Below, in pieces: positions 1 to 12,207 of a DNA stretch of 60,608 bases (position 1 is its first letter; every line of letters begins with the position of its first letter). The position numbers and the translations under genes were made by a program. This DNA is from Mesostigma viride (Eukaryota > Streptophyta > Mesostigmatophyceae > Mesostigmatales > Mesostigmataceae): assembly GCA_009746045.1 (NCBI GenBank), contig RPFO01001166.1, positions 1 through 60,608 of the forward strand, read 5' to 3'. The notes beneath the pieces were generated by a model. The model was given only the letters and a program-made list of their open reading frames with translations, was not told where the DNA came from and ran no database searches.

Positions 1-339
1 GTAAAAGCAGTTAAGCATACTACTACAAATACCTAAATCTACAACGACATTCCATTTCCAGGTCGCCATAGCGACACGGACCTCTCCACGCAGGTATCAC
101 TCCGTTGACGCACCTCCAGCTCATAAAATTTCGCACTTGCTCTTCAAACATAAAATTTTGACGTATAAAACCATGGCTGCGCATTCCCCATCCCAATTTT
201 CTAGCCTACGTTGCCTGCCATCGCCAGCCAGCACAAGGAAAATTGCTCGCGCAGCACGTCACTTCGTTTTCGCCCCGAGCATGCCGCACGCTTTGCCAAT
301 AATTCCCAGTTCCCACTGCCCAGCAAGACTTTTTTACAT

Positions 340-1560
340 GCGATATACTTTAGAGATATTTCGGTGGAAGATACTTGGAAATTTCGTTACGTTCGTATTT
401 CCATGGACAATGTGCCAAATTACTAAATATAATTTTGAAATTCTGACAAATTTTCAGCTCGCACTTAACCACTATGAATTTCAGCATACCATTCGATATA
501 CTTTAGAGATAATTCAGCGTCAGATACTTGGAAATTTCCTTACGGTCGTATTTCAAGTGAAATTCTGACAAATTTCTCCGCTCGGACTGAACCACAATCA
601 ATTTCCGCATACCATTCGATATAGTAAATATAATTTTGCGTTTCCGTTCAGCAACGCTATGAACGTTTTCGTTCGTAACGGAAAAGTCCGGCTCGTTTGA
701 TTCTATTTTCCCTGTTCAGGTGTGAACGTTTCCGTTCAGCACATAACTGTCATTTCGTCTCGCTTGCTTATCAAATTTCACATCCCACGTCCTGTGCGCC
801 GAAAAGTTTTAGTACAGATATCAGTTCGCGACTTTTTGTTTGACGCTTAAAAAGTCAACGCGCCGTATGTCCTGAGGCCGCGCGGATTGGCGAGACGCCC
901 CACCTGCCCGCGAAAGTCTGAACGTGTTCAGCGTTTCAGCACCCGTTCAGAACACGACACTCGATCTCCAAGGTTTGGGGATTTCTTTGTACTACGCCGA
1001 TTGGCCATCTCGCTACGGTCCTGGACGTCGTCCGCTCCCGCGCTAGGGGGCGCGGGGGACGGCCCCACTTCGGCCTACGGCCTCGGCCAAAGTTTTCGGG
1101 CGTCATAAATCGTAGTTACTTAGGGGACAAGAAAAAAGTGGGGGAGGGGGGGCTATCGCCCCCCCTCCCCGACTTGAGAGGACGTGACTCGCCGCTAGCG
1201 GCCCAGAGGCCGATAGTCGACCTTCTGGGCGCCAACCGCACCGGCCCGCGCGACGCGCCAAGACCCTTCCACGGAGGACGCGCGGGCGGACGATTCCGAC
1301 CGGGACGAACCGCCGCGTGCGCCACGCGCAACGGACCCTTCCCCGTGAACACCGTGGAAGCTCTCCGAGCGTGAGATACTTGGAAATTTCGTCACGTTCG
1401 TATCGAAAATGAAATTTCTGACAAATTTGTCAGCTCGGACAGAACCACAATGAATTTCAGCATACCATTCGATACAACAATGATATTTCGGCGTCGGATA
1501 CTTGGAAATTTCGTTACGTTCGTATCGCCAGTGAAATTCTGACAAATTTTATCCTGAACT
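340..1560. repeat. Degenerate 120-150 bp subrepeats inside the macro-repeat
   Basis: Related segments with GATACTTGGAAATTTCGT, GAAATTCTGACAAATTT and AATTTCAGCATACCATTCGA occur at about 345-490, 495-615, 1375-1470 and 1490-1550, and again as a decayed copy near 1880-1965. The same arrangement is present in the other macro-repeat copies. No function is evident. Confidence 0.7.
1141..1170. other. Perfect G/C hairpin
   Basis: A 13-bp perfect inverted repeat, GGGGAGGGGGGGC, loop TATC, then its complement. A shortened form lies in copy 2 near 5127-5155. It could form a cruciform or a G-quadruplex on the plus strand; no role is shown. Confidence 0.75.
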
Positions 1561-2153
1561 ATTTCGCATCATAACATGACTCCGTTGGGAGATCATCATG
1601 TAGCACTGGCTAACATATTCCCTTGCTGGATGGATGGAGGTAGGTGAAGAATTAAACCTTTTTGAATGACCTTATTTGTCTAATTGTAATTGCCTAGCAC
1701 AGTCTACCTAGAGGAGGGCCCTGATTGGCACAATTGTGGCCATGTACGTAATTATGCTACATGTCGTACATGATCTCCCAACTAGTCATGTTATAATTTA
1801 ATTTCATTTTAATGCTAGCATGTCTTGTTGCATGCCCTCAAAGCTAAAATTGTTTATCACATGCAGAGAGAGCCCGCACAATGAATTTCAGCGTACCATT
1901 CATTAATTAATTATACCATGCGATATACTTTACAGATATTTCGCTGTCAAATACTTCGAAATTTGGGTACTGCTTTTTGCAAGCCAGCCATAAGGACCAA
2001 ACACTCCCATGCAAACTCCCATTTTCATCATTAATTAATATTCATTGAGTGGCAATCCTTTCATTCCTTTGTTCACACATGCACCATCCGTCATTCCCAT
2101 TATTAAATTGAAAAAATTAAATCATAGCATGACTCCGTGGTGCCCACTATGAC

Positions 2154-3440
2154 TTCATGGGGGGGGCTGGCATGCTTGCGTGGGTGTGGGGGGGCCTCGC
2201 ATGCGTGCGTGGGTGTGGGGGGGGAGTGGCATGCATGCGTGGGTGTGGTGGGGGGCTGCCATGCATGCGTGGGGTTAGGGGGGGGCTGGCACGCGTGTGT
2301 GGGTTCGTGGGGTGGCTGCCATGCGTGCGTGGGTGTGTGGGGTGGCTGGCATGCGTACGTGGGTGTGGGGGGTGGCTGGCATGCATAAGTGGGTTTGTGA
2401 TGGGCTGGCATGCGTGCGTGGGTTGGTGGGGTGGCTGGCATGCATGCGTGCATGTGGGGGGTCGCTGGCATGCATGCGTGGGTTTGTGGGGTAGCTGGCA
2501 TGCAGGCGTGGGTGTGGGAGGGGCTGGCATGCATGCGTGGGTGTGGGGGTGGCTGGCATGCATGCCTGCATGTGGGGTGGGGCTGGCATGCGTGCGTGGG
2601 TGTGGGGGGGGCTCGCATGCGTGCGTGGGTGTGTGGGGGGGCTCGCATGCGTGCGTGGGTGTGGGGGGGGAGTGGCATGCATGCGTGGGTGTGGTGGGGG
2701 GCTGCCATGCATGCGTGGGGTTAGGGGGGGCTGGCAGGCACGCGTGTGTGGGTTGGTGGGGTGGCTGCCATGCGTGCGTGGGTGTGTGGGGTGGCTGGCA
2801 TGCGTACGTGGGTGTGGGGGGTGGCTGGCATGCATAAGTGGGTTTGTGATGGGCTGGCATGCGTGCGTGGGTTGGTGGGGTGGCTGGCATGCATGCGTGC
2901 ATGTGGGGGGTCGCTGGCATGCATGCGTGGGTTTGTGGGGTAGCTGGCATGCGGGCGTGGGTGTGGGAGGGGCTGGCATGCATGCCTGCATGTGGGGTAG
3001 GGCTGGCATGCGTGCGTGGGTGTGGTGTGGGGGGGCTGCCATGCGTGTGTCGGGGGGCTGGCATGCGTGGGTGGTTGGCGGGGGGAGTGGCATGCATGCG
3101 TGGGTGTGGTGGGGAGCTGTCATGCATGCGTGGTTTTAAGGGGGGGCTGGCACGCGTGCGTGGGTTCGTGGGGTGGCTGCCATGCGTGCGTGGGGTGGGG
3201 GGTGGCTGGCATGCGTAAGTGGCTGTGGGGGTTGCTGGAATGCATAAGTGGGTTGTGGGGTGGCTGGCATGCGTGCGTGGGTGTGGGGGTGGCTGGCATG
3301 CGTGCGTGGATTGGTGGGGTGGCTGGCATGCATGCGGGCATGTGGGGGGTGGCTGGAATCCATGCGTGGGTTTGTGGGGTATAGCTAACATGTGTGCGTG
3401 GGTGTGGGAGGGGCTGGCATGCATGCGTTGGTTGACATGC
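2154..3440. repeat. G-rich 30-bp minisatellite array, copy 1
   Basis: Tandem monomers of about 28-33 bp, typically GGCTGGCATGCGTGCGTGGG followed by TGTGGGG. Each has a GCATGC or GCATGCATGC core and a G4-G8 tract. Monomer variants recur in the same order about every 450 bp (compare 2289 and 2740), so there is a higher-order unit of about 15 monomers. The minus strand translates into open frames rich in H-T-H-A and M-P-A-T; I regard these as non-coding. Confidence 0.93.
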
Positions 3441-3951
3441 CATGGATGAAAAACGCCAAGAAGAGTATATGGCCCCGCTGCCACCAAAAATCACCTGGTT
3501 GATCAACCAAGGGGATAGCCTGCACAGTGAGACACAAACACAGCAGACCCAGCAAAGCAAAATTCAGGTTGTAAGCGAGTGGAGATTACTTTTGACATGC
3601 TTGATGAAGAAATATATAACACACCTTCTACTGTCACACCTTCTATAAACAAATGGTTGATTGATCACCTTATACACCACGTAAACATGCTACCAGACGC
3701 GCTCTTCAGTCCAGTCAAAATCCACGTGCGAAGCAAGTCAGCTTACGCAGAAAGCACCATGAATGTCAGCCAGTACAGCAGTAAATGACGCCCCAAACCC
3801 GTGACCAGGCAAGCATCCAGAGGGGCTTTCACCGCCCAGTATATTCCAGAAAAAAGCATCACAGATCCTTGGGCAACGGACGTTCACACAGGACATGCGA
3901 AGGACCATGAAGATGGCGTCCTGCACGGCTAATCTGCGTTTTTAAAAACCC

Positions 3952-4275
3952 TTGCTACGCTATGTCTTTGCTGCGACTAGGTGGATTCGGCGAAATGGAA
4001 AGAACGCAACCATGAAAATGCATCAGAAAGAGAGCAGGTACTACCCCGGTCATCGAAACAAACGCCTCACCATCGGCATCGCCGGTTACGTCCCGTGGCA
4101 AAAAATCCAGCGTTCTTTCCAATATGATGTGGCGACAGCAGAAGCTCGTTGGCCACACCCCAAGCCTTCCACGAACAGCAAACTGATTTCACTAGGCACC
4201 CAATACGTAAAGCAGTTAAGCATGATACTACAATACCTAAATCTACAACGACATTCCATTTCCAGGTCGCCATAG
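3952..4275 (+). pseudogene. Linker ORF, altered 5' end
   Basis: Equivalent of the 126-codon linker frame of copies 2 and 3, but the 5' part differs (GGCTAATCTGCGTTTTTAAA in place of GGCTAAGAAAATAAAACGCA), so the upstream ATG is no longer in frame. I recognise no domain; it may never have been a gene. Confidence 0.2.
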
Positions 4276-7200
4276 CGACACGGACCTCTCCCACGCAGGT
4301 ATCACTCCGTTGACGCACCTCCAGCTCATAAAATTTCGCACTTGCTCTTCAAACATAAAATTTTGACGTATAAAACCATGGCTGCGCATTCCCCATCCCA
4401 ATTTTCTAGCCTACGTTGCCTGCCATCGCCAGCCAGCACAAGGAAAATTGCTCGCGCAGCACGTCACTTTGTTTTTCGCCCCGAGCATGCCGCACGCTTT
4501 GCCAATAATTCCCAGTTCCCACTGCCCAGCAAGAAAAAAGTGGGGGAGGGGGGGCTATCGCTAACTGAAAATTCCGTCTCGTTTGATTCTATTTCCCCTG
4601 TTCAGGCGCGAACGTTTCCGTTCAGCACGGTTTCAAACGCTTTCCTTCAGAACTGTCATTTCGTCTCGCTTGCTTATGAAATTTGACATCCCCACGTTGT
4701 GGCCCTAAATTCGAGCGCGTTATTCGAAACGGCGTGCACCGGTTGGTCCCCGCCCAAAGTGGTGCAACGGGAAACTGCGAAAAGTTTTAGTACAGATATC
4801 GGTTCGCGACTTTTTGTTTGACGGTTAAAAAGTCAACGCGCCGTACCGTCCTGAGGCCGCGCGGATTGGCGAGACGCCCCACCTGCCCGCAAAAGTCTGA
4901 ACATGTTCAGCGTTTCAGCACCCGTTCAGAACTCCTGACAGTCGATCTCCAAGGTTTGGGGAATTTCTTTGTACTACGCGATTGGCCATCTCGCTACGGT
5001 CCTGGACGTCGTCCGCTCCCGCGCTAGGGGGCGCGGGGGACGGCCCCACCTTCGGCCTACGGCCTCGGCCAAAGTTTTCGGGCTTCATAAATCGTAGTTA
5101 CATTAGGGGACAAGAAAAAAGTGGGGGAGGGGGGGCTATCGCCCCCCTCCCCGACTTGAGAGGACGTGACTCGCCGCTAGCGGCCCAGAGGCCGATAGTC
5201 GACCTTCTGGGCGCCAACCGCACCGGCCCGCGCGACGCGCCAAGACCCTTCCACGGAGGACGCGCGAGCGGACGATTCCGACCGGGACGAACCGCCGCCG
5301 TGCGCCACGCGCAACGGACCCTTCCCCGTGAACACCGTGGAAGCTCTCCGACTAGCGTGAGATACTTGGAAATTTCGTCACGTTCGTATCGAAAATGAAA
5401 TTTCTGACAAATTTGTCAGCTCGGACAGAACCACAATGAATTTCAGCATACCATTCGATACAACAATGATATTTCGGCGTCGGATACTTGGAAATTTCGT
5501 TACGTTCGTATCGCCAGTGAAATTCTGACAAATTTTATCCTGAACTATTTCGCATCATAACATGACTCCGTTGGGAGATCATCATGTAGCACTGGCTAAC
5601 ATATTCCCTTGCTGGATGGATGGAGGTAGGTGAAGAATTAAACCTTTTTGAATGACCTTATTTGTCTAATTGTAATTGCCTAGCACAGTCTACCTAGAGG
5701 AGGGCCCTGATTGGCACAATTGTGGCCATGTACGTAATTATGCTACATGTCGTACATGATCTCCCCACTAGTCATGTTATAATTTAATTTCATTTTAATG
5801 CTAGCATGCCTTGTTGCATGCCCTCAAAGCTAAAATTGTTTATCACATGCAGAGAGAGCCCGCACAATGAATTTCAGCGTACCATTCATTAATTAATTAT
5901 ACCATGCGATATACTTTACAGATATTTCGCTGTCAAATACTTCGAAATTTGGGTACTGCTTTTTGCAAGCCAGCCATAAGGACCAAACACTCCCATGCAA
6001 ACTCCCATTTTCATCATTAATTAATATTCATTGAGTGGCAATCCTTTCATTCCTTTGTTCACACATGCACCATCCGTCATTCCCATTATTAAATTGAAAA
6101 AATTAAAACATAGCATGACTCCGTGGTGCCCACTATGACTTCATGGGGGGGGCTGGCATGCTTGCGTGGGTGTGGGGGGCCTCGCATGCGTGCGTGGGTG
6201 TGGGGGGGGCTTGCATGCGTGCGTGGGTGTGGGGGGGAGTGGCATGCATGCGTGGGTGTGGTGGGGGGCTGCCATGCATGCGTGGGGTTAGGAGGGGCTG
6301 GCACGCGTGTGTGGGTTCGTGGGGTGGCTGCCATGCGTGCGTGGGTGTGTGGGGTGGCTGGCATGCGTACGTGGGTGTGGGGGGTGGCTGGCATGCATAA
6401 GTGGGTTTGTAATGGGCTGGCATGCGTGCGTGGGTTGGTGGGGTGGCTGGCATGCATGCGTGCATGTGGGGGGTCGCTGGCATGCATGCGTGGGTTTGTG
6501 GGGTAGCTGGCATGCAGGCGTGGGTGTGGGAGGGGCTGGCATGCATGCGTGGGTGTGGGGGGTGGCTGGCATGCATGCCTGCATGTGGGGTGGGGCTGGC
6601 ATGCGTGCGTGGGTGTGGGGGGGGCTCGCATGCGTGCGTGGGTGTGTGTGGGGGCTCGCATGCGTGCGTGGGTGTGGGGGGGAGTGGCATGCATGCGTGG
6701 GTGTGGTGGGGGGCTGCCATGCATGCATGGGGTTAGGGGGGGGCTGGCACGCGTGTGTGGGTTGGTAGGGTGGCTGCCATGCGTGCGTGGGTGTGTGGGG
6801 TGGCTGGCATGCGTACGTGGGTGTGGGGGGTGGCTGGCATGCATAAGTGGGTTTGTGATGGGCTGGCATGCGTGCGTGGGTTGGTGGGGGGCTGCCATGC
6901 ATGCGTGGGGTTAGGAGGGGCTGGCACGCGTGTGTGGGTTCGTGGGGTGGCTGCCATGCGTGCGTGGGTGTGTGGGGTGGCTGGCATGCGTACGTGGGTG
7001 TGGGGGTGGCTGGCATGCATAAGTGGGTTTGTAATGGGCTGGCATGCGTGCGTGGGTTGGTGGGGTGGCTGGCATGCATGCGTGCATGTGGGGGGTCGCT
7101 GGCATGCATGCGTGGGTTTGTGGGGTAGCTGGCATGCAGGCGTGGGTGTGGGAGGGGCTGGCATGCATGCGTGGGTGTGGGGGGTGGCTGGCATGCATGC

Positions 7201-8863
7201 CTGCATGTAGGGTGGGGCTGGCATGCGTGCGTGGGTGTGGGGGGGGCTCGCATGCGTGCGTGGGTGTGTGTGGGGGCTCGCATGCGTGCGTGGGTGTGGG
7301 GGGGAGTGGCATGCATGCGTGGGTGTGGTGGGGGGCTGCCATGCATGCATGGGGTTAGGGGGGGCTGGCACGCGTGTGTGGGTTGGTAGGGTGGCTGCCA
7401 TGCGTGCGTGGGTGTGTGGGGTGGCTGGCATGCGTACGTGGGTGTGGGGGGTGGCTGGCATGCATAAGTGGGTTTGTGATGGGCTGGCATGCGTGCGTGG
7501 GTTGGTGGGGTGGCTGGCATGCATGCGTGCATGTGGGGGGTCGCTGGCATGCATGCGTGGGTTTGTGGGGTAGCTGGCATGCGGGCGTGGGTGTGGGAGG
7601 GGCTGGCATGCATGCGTGGGTGTGGGGGGTGGCTGGCATGCATGCCTGCATGTGGGGTAGGGCTGGCATGCGTGCGTGGGTGTGGGGGGGGCTGCCATGC
7701 GTGTGTCGGGGGGCTGGCATGCGTGGGTGGTTGGCGGGGGGAGTGGCATGCATGCGTGGGTGTGGTGGGGAGCTGCCATGCATGCGTGGTTTTAAGGGGG
7801 GGCTGGCACGCGTGCGTGGGTTCGTGGGGTGGCTGCCATGCGTGCGTGGGGGTGGGGGGTGGCTGGCATGCGTAAGTGGCTGTGGGGGTTGCTGGAATGC
7901 ATAAGTGGGTTGTGGGGTGGCTGGCATGCGTGCGTGGGTGTGGGGGTGGCTGGCATGCGTGCGTGGATTGGTGGGGTGGCTGGCATGCATGCGGGCATGT
8001 GGGGGGTGGCTGGAATCCATGCGTGGGTTTGTGGGGTATAGCTAACATGTGTGCGTGGGTGTGGGAGGGGCTGGCATGCATGCGTTGGTTGACATGCCAT
8101 GGATGAAAAACGCCAAGAAGAGTATATGGCCCCGCTGCCACCAAAAATCACCTGGTTGATCAACCAAGGGGATAGCCTGCACAGTGAGACACAAACACAG
8201 CAGACCCAGCAAAGCAAAATTCAGGTTGTAAGCGAGTGGAGATTACTTTTGACATGCTTGATGAAGAAATATATAACACACCTTCTATTGTCACACCTTC
8301 TATAAACAAATGGTTGATTGATCACCTTATACACCACGTAAACATGCTACCAGACGCGCTCTTCAGTCCAGTCAAAATCCACGTGCGAAGCAAGTCAGCT
8401 TACGCAGAAAGCACCATGAATGTCAGCCAGTACAGCAGTAAATGACGCCCCAAACCCGTGACCAGGCAAGCATCCAGAGGGGCTTTCACCGCCCAGTATA
8501 TTCCAGAAAAAAGCATCACAGATCCTTGGGCAACGGACGTTCACACAGGACATGCGAAGGACCATGAAGATGGCGTCCTGCACGGCTAAGAAAATAAAAC
8601 GCAGACCCTTGCTACGCTATGTCTTTGCTGCGACTAGGTGGATTCGGCGAAATGGAAAGAACGCAACCATGAAAATGCATCAGAAAGAGAGCAGGTACTA
8701 CCCCGGTCATCGAAACAAACGCCTCACCATCGGCATCGCCGGTTACGTCCCGTGGCAAAAAATCCAGCGTTCTTTCCAATATGATGTGGCGACAGCAGAA
8801 GCTCGTTGGCCACACCCCAAGCCTTCCACGAACAGCAAACTGATTTCACTAGGCACCCAATAC
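4207..8863. repeat. Macro-repeat copy 2
   Basis: Second copy, about 4.66 kb, nearly identical to copy 1 outside the minisatellite. It differs near 4530: after CAGCAAG the sequence jumps to AAAAAAGTGGGGGAGGGG, which in copy 1 lies about 800 bp further on (1133), then continues with a different segment. The minisatellite is longer (6140-8097). The GC-rich and AT-rich spacers (4840-6110) are retained. Confidence 0.9.
6140..8097. repeat. G-rich 30-bp minisatellite array, copy 2
   Basis: Same monomer family as at 2154, here about 1.96 kb. The marker GCACGCGTGTGTGGGTT recurs near 6301, 6748, 6924 and 7368, showing full ~450-bp higher-order units and one shortened unit of about 176 bp. The distal end before ATGGATGAAAAACGCC is the same in all three arrays, so length change happens inside the array. 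Confidence 0.93.
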
Positions 8864-8932
8864 GTAAAGCAGTTAAGCATGATACTACAATACCTAAATC
8901 TACAACGACATTCCATTTCCAGGTCGCCATAG
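8552..8932 (+). CDS. Linker ORF of unknown status (126 aa)
   Basis: An open frame in the linker after the minisatellite, the same in copies 2 and 3. The product would be basic (many R, K, H) with no signal peptide, membrane segment or domain that I recognise. A second frame of 69 codons (8236-8445, also 3579-3788 and 11511-11720) lies just upstream. Because the copies are almost identical at the DNA level, preserved frames say little about selection. Confidence 0.2.
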   Translation: MRRTMKMASCTAKKIKRRPLLRYVFAATRWIRRNGKNATMKMHQKESRYYPGHRNKRLTIGIAGYVPWQKIQRSFQYDVATAEARWPHPKPSTNSKLISLGTQYVKQLSMILQYLNLQRHSISRSP

Positions 8933-11900
8933 CGACACGGACCTCTCCCACGCAGGTATCACTCCGTTGACGCACCTCCAGCTCATAAAATTTCGCACTT
9001 GCTCTTCAAACATAAAATTTTGACGTATAAAACCATGGCTGCGCATTCCCCATCCCAATTTTCTAGCCTACGTTGCCTGCCATCGCCAGCCAGCACAAGG
9101 AAAATTGCTCGCGCAGCACGTCACTTTGTTTTTCGCCCCGAGCATGCCGCACGCTTTGCCAATAATTCCCAGTTCCCACTGCCCAGCAAGACTTTTTTAC
9201 ATGCGATATACTTTAGAGATATTTCGGTGGAAGATACTTGGAAATTTCGTTACGTTCGTATTTCCATGGACAATGTGCCAAATTACTAAATATAATTTTG
9301 AAATTCTGACAAATTTTCAGCTCGCACTTAACCACTATGAATTTCAGCATACCATTCGATATACTTTAGAGATAATTCAGCGTCAGATACTTGGAAATTT
9401 CCTTACGGTCGTATTTCAAGTGAAATTCTGACAAATTTCTCCGCTCGGACTGAACCACAATCAATTTCCGCATACCATTCGATATAGTAAATATAATTTT
9501 GCGTTTCCGTTCAGCAACGCTATGAACGTTTTCGTTCGTAACGGAAAAGTCCGGCTCGTTTGATTCTATTTTCCCTGTTCAGGTGTGAACGTTTCCGTTC
9601 AGCACATAACTGTCATTTCGTCTCGCTTGCTTATCAAATTTCACATCCCACGTCCTGTGCGCCGAAAAGTTTTAGTACAGATATCGGTTCGCGACTTTTT
9701 GTTTGACGGTTAAATAAGTCAACGCGCCGTACCGTCCTGAGGCCGCGCGGATTGGCGAGACGCCCCACCTGCCCGCGAAAGTCTGAACGTGTTCAGCATT
9801 TCAGCACCCGTTCAGGAAAACACGACACTCGATCTCCAAGGTTTGGGGATTTCTTTGTACTACGCCGATTGGCCATCTCGCAACGGTCCTGGACGTCGTC
9901 CGCTCCCGCGCTAGGGGGCGCGGGGGACGGCCCCACCTTCGGCCTACGGCCTCGGCCAAAGTTTTCGGGCTTCATAAATCGTAGTTACATTAGGGGACAT
10001 GCATGGGGTTAGGGGGGGCTGGCACGCGTGTGTGGGTTGGTGGGGTGGCTGCCATGCGTGCGTGGGTGTGTGGGGTGGCTGGCATGCGTACGTGGGTGTG
10101 GGGGGTGGCTGGCATGCATAAGTGGGTTTGTGATGGGCTGGCATGCGTGCGTGGGTTGGTGGGGGGCTGCCATGCATGCGTGGGGTTAGGAGGGGCTGGC
10201 ACGCGTGTGTGGGTTCGTGGGGTGGCTGCCATGCGTGCGTGGGTGTGTGGGGTGGCTGGCATGCGTACGTGGGTGTGTGGGGTGGCTGGCATGCATAAGT
10301 GGGTTTGTAATGGGCTGGCATGCGTGCGTGGGTTGGTGGGGTGGCTGGCATGCATGCGTGCATGTGGGGGGTCGCTGGCATGCATGCGTGGGTTTGTGGG
10401 GTAGCTGGCATGCAGGCGTGGGTGTGGGAGGGGCTGGCATGCATGCGTGGGTGTGGGGGGTGGCTGGCATGCATGCCTGCATGTAGGGTGGGGCTGGCAT
10501 GCGTGCGTGGGTGTGGGGGGGGCTCGCATGCGTGCGTGGGTGTGTGTGGGGGCTCGCATGCGTGCGTGGGTGTGGGGGGGAGTGGCATGCATGCGTGGGT
10601 GTGGTGGGGGGCTGCCATGCATGCATGGGGTTAGGGGGGGCTGGCACGCGTGTGTGGGTTGGTAGGGTGGCTGCCATGCGTGCGTGGGTGTGTGGGGTGG
10701 CTGGCATGCGTACGTGGGTGTGGGGGGTGGCTGGCATGCATAAGTGGGTTTGTGATGGGCTGGCATGCGTGCGTGGGTTGGTGGGGTGGCTGGCATGCAT
10801 GCGTGCATGTGGGGGGTCGCTGGCATGCATGCGTGGGTTTGTGGGGTAGCTGGCATGCGGGCGTGGGTGTGGGAGGGGCTGGCATGCATGCGTGGGTGTG
10901 GGGGGTGGCTGGCATGCATGCCTGCATGTGGGGTAGAGCTGGCATGCGTGCGTGGGTGTGGGGGGGGCTGCCATGCGTGTGTCGGGGGGCTGGCATGCGT
11001 GGGTGGTTGGCGGGGGAGTGGCATGCATGCGTGGGTGTGGTGGGGAGCTGCCATGCATGCGTGGTTTTAAGGGGGGGCTGGCACGCGTGCGTGGGTTCGT
11101 GGGGTGGCTGCCATGCGTGCGTGGGGGTGGGGGGTGGCTGGCATGCGTAAGTGGCTGTGGGGGTTGCTGGAATGCATAAGTGGGTTGTGGGGTGGCTGGC
11201 ATGCGTGCGTGGGTGTGGGGGTGGCTGGCATGCGTGCGTGGATTGGTGGGGTGGCTGGCATGCATGCGGGCATGTGGGGGGTGGCTGGAATCCATGCGTG
11301 GGTTTGTGGGGTATAGCTAACATGTGTGCGTGGGTGTGGGAGGGGCTGGCATGCATGCGTTGGTTGACATGCCATGGATGAAAAACGCCAAGAAGAGTAT
11401 ATGGCCCCGCTGCCACCAAAAATCACCTGGTTGATCAACCAAGGGGATAGCCTGCACAGTGAGACACAAACACAGCAGACCCAGCAAAGCAAAATTCAGG
11501 TTGTAAGCGAGTGGAGATTACTTTTGACATGCTTGATGAAGAAATATATAACACACCTTCTATTGTCACACCTTCTATAAACAAATGGTTGATTGATCAC
11601 CTTATGCACCACGTAAACATGCTACCAGACGCGCTCTTCAGTCCAGTCAAAATCCACGTGCGAAGCAAGTCAGCTTACGCAGAAAGCACCATGAATGTCA
11701 GCCAGTACAGCAGTAAATGACGCCCCAAACCCGTGACCAGGCAAGCATCCAGAGGGGCTTTCACCGCCCAGTATATTCCAGAAAAAAGCATCACAGATCC
11801 TTGGGCAACGGACGTTCACACAGGACATGCGAAGGACCATGAAGATGGCGTCCTGCACGGCTAAGAAAATAAAACGCAGACCCTTGCTACGCTATGTCTT

Positions 11901-12138
11901 TGCTGCGACTAGGTGGATTCGGCGAAATGGAAAGAACGCAACCATGAAAATGCATCAGAAAGAGAGCAGGTACTACCCCGGTCATCGAAACAAACGCCTC
12001 ACCATCGGCATCGCCGGTTACGTCCCGTGGCAAAAAATCCAGCGTTCTTTCCAATATGATGTGGCGACAGCAGAAGCTCGTTGGCCACACCCCAAGCCTT
12101 CCACGAACAGCAAACTGATTTCACTAGGCACCCAATAC
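8864..12138. repeat. Macro-repeat copy 3
   Basis: Third copy, about 3.28 kb. It lacks the second half of the unique part: at TTACATTAGGGGACA (9985-9999) it passes straight into minisatellite, skipping the ~1 kb spacer present in copies 1 and 2. The linker after the minisatellite (11373-12138) is almost identical to that of copy 2. Confidence 0.9.
9999..11372. repeat. G-rich 30-bp minisatellite array, copy 3
   Basis: About 1.37 kb of the same monomers. The array begins abruptly in the middle of a monomer variant (TGCATGGGGTTAGGG) fused to the TTACATTAGGGGACA motif. Its distal end matches copies 1 and 2. Confidence 0.93.
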
Positions 12139-12207
12139 GTAAAGCAGTTAAGCATGATACTACAATACCTAAATCTACAACGACATTCCATTTCCAGGTC
12201 GCCATAG
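11827..12207 (+). CDS. Linker ORF of unknown status, second copy (126 aa)
   Basis: Same frame as at 8552-8932. Nothing distinguishes it from a chance frame carried in a repeated segment. Confidence 0.2.
   Translation: MRRTMKMASCTAKKIKRRPLLRYVFAATRWIRRNGKNATMKMHQKESRYYPGHRNKRLTIGIAGYVPWQKIQRSFQYDVATAEARWPHPKPSTNSKLISLGTQYVKQLSMILQYLNLQRHSISRSP

Larger units (their letters stand above)
1..4206. repeat. Macro-repeat copy 1 (left end cut by window)
   Basis: First of four head-to-tail copies of a composite unit. In order it holds an AT-rich block with a TATAAAA-ATG stretch near 167-176, a GC-rich block (880-1370), an AT-rich spacer (1375-2150), a G-rich minisatellite (2154-3440) and a linker (3440-4206). 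Position 1 aligns with 4207, 8864 and 12139, which defines the unit; the boundaries are therefore set by the window edge and are arbitrary. I recognise no gene function in it. Long frames in the minisatellite are a by-product of a 30-bp period without stops. Confidence 0.9.

Noticed and set aside
880-1370. GC-rich block considered as rDNA fragment
   Set aside because: I could not match it to any conserved rRNA segment.
6288-8144. 618-codon minus frame rich in H, T, P, A, M (and similar frames at 2147-3487 and 9990-11054)
   Set aside because: It follows the 30-bp minisatellite, which has no stops in several frames at once; no domain, and frames overlap on both strands.
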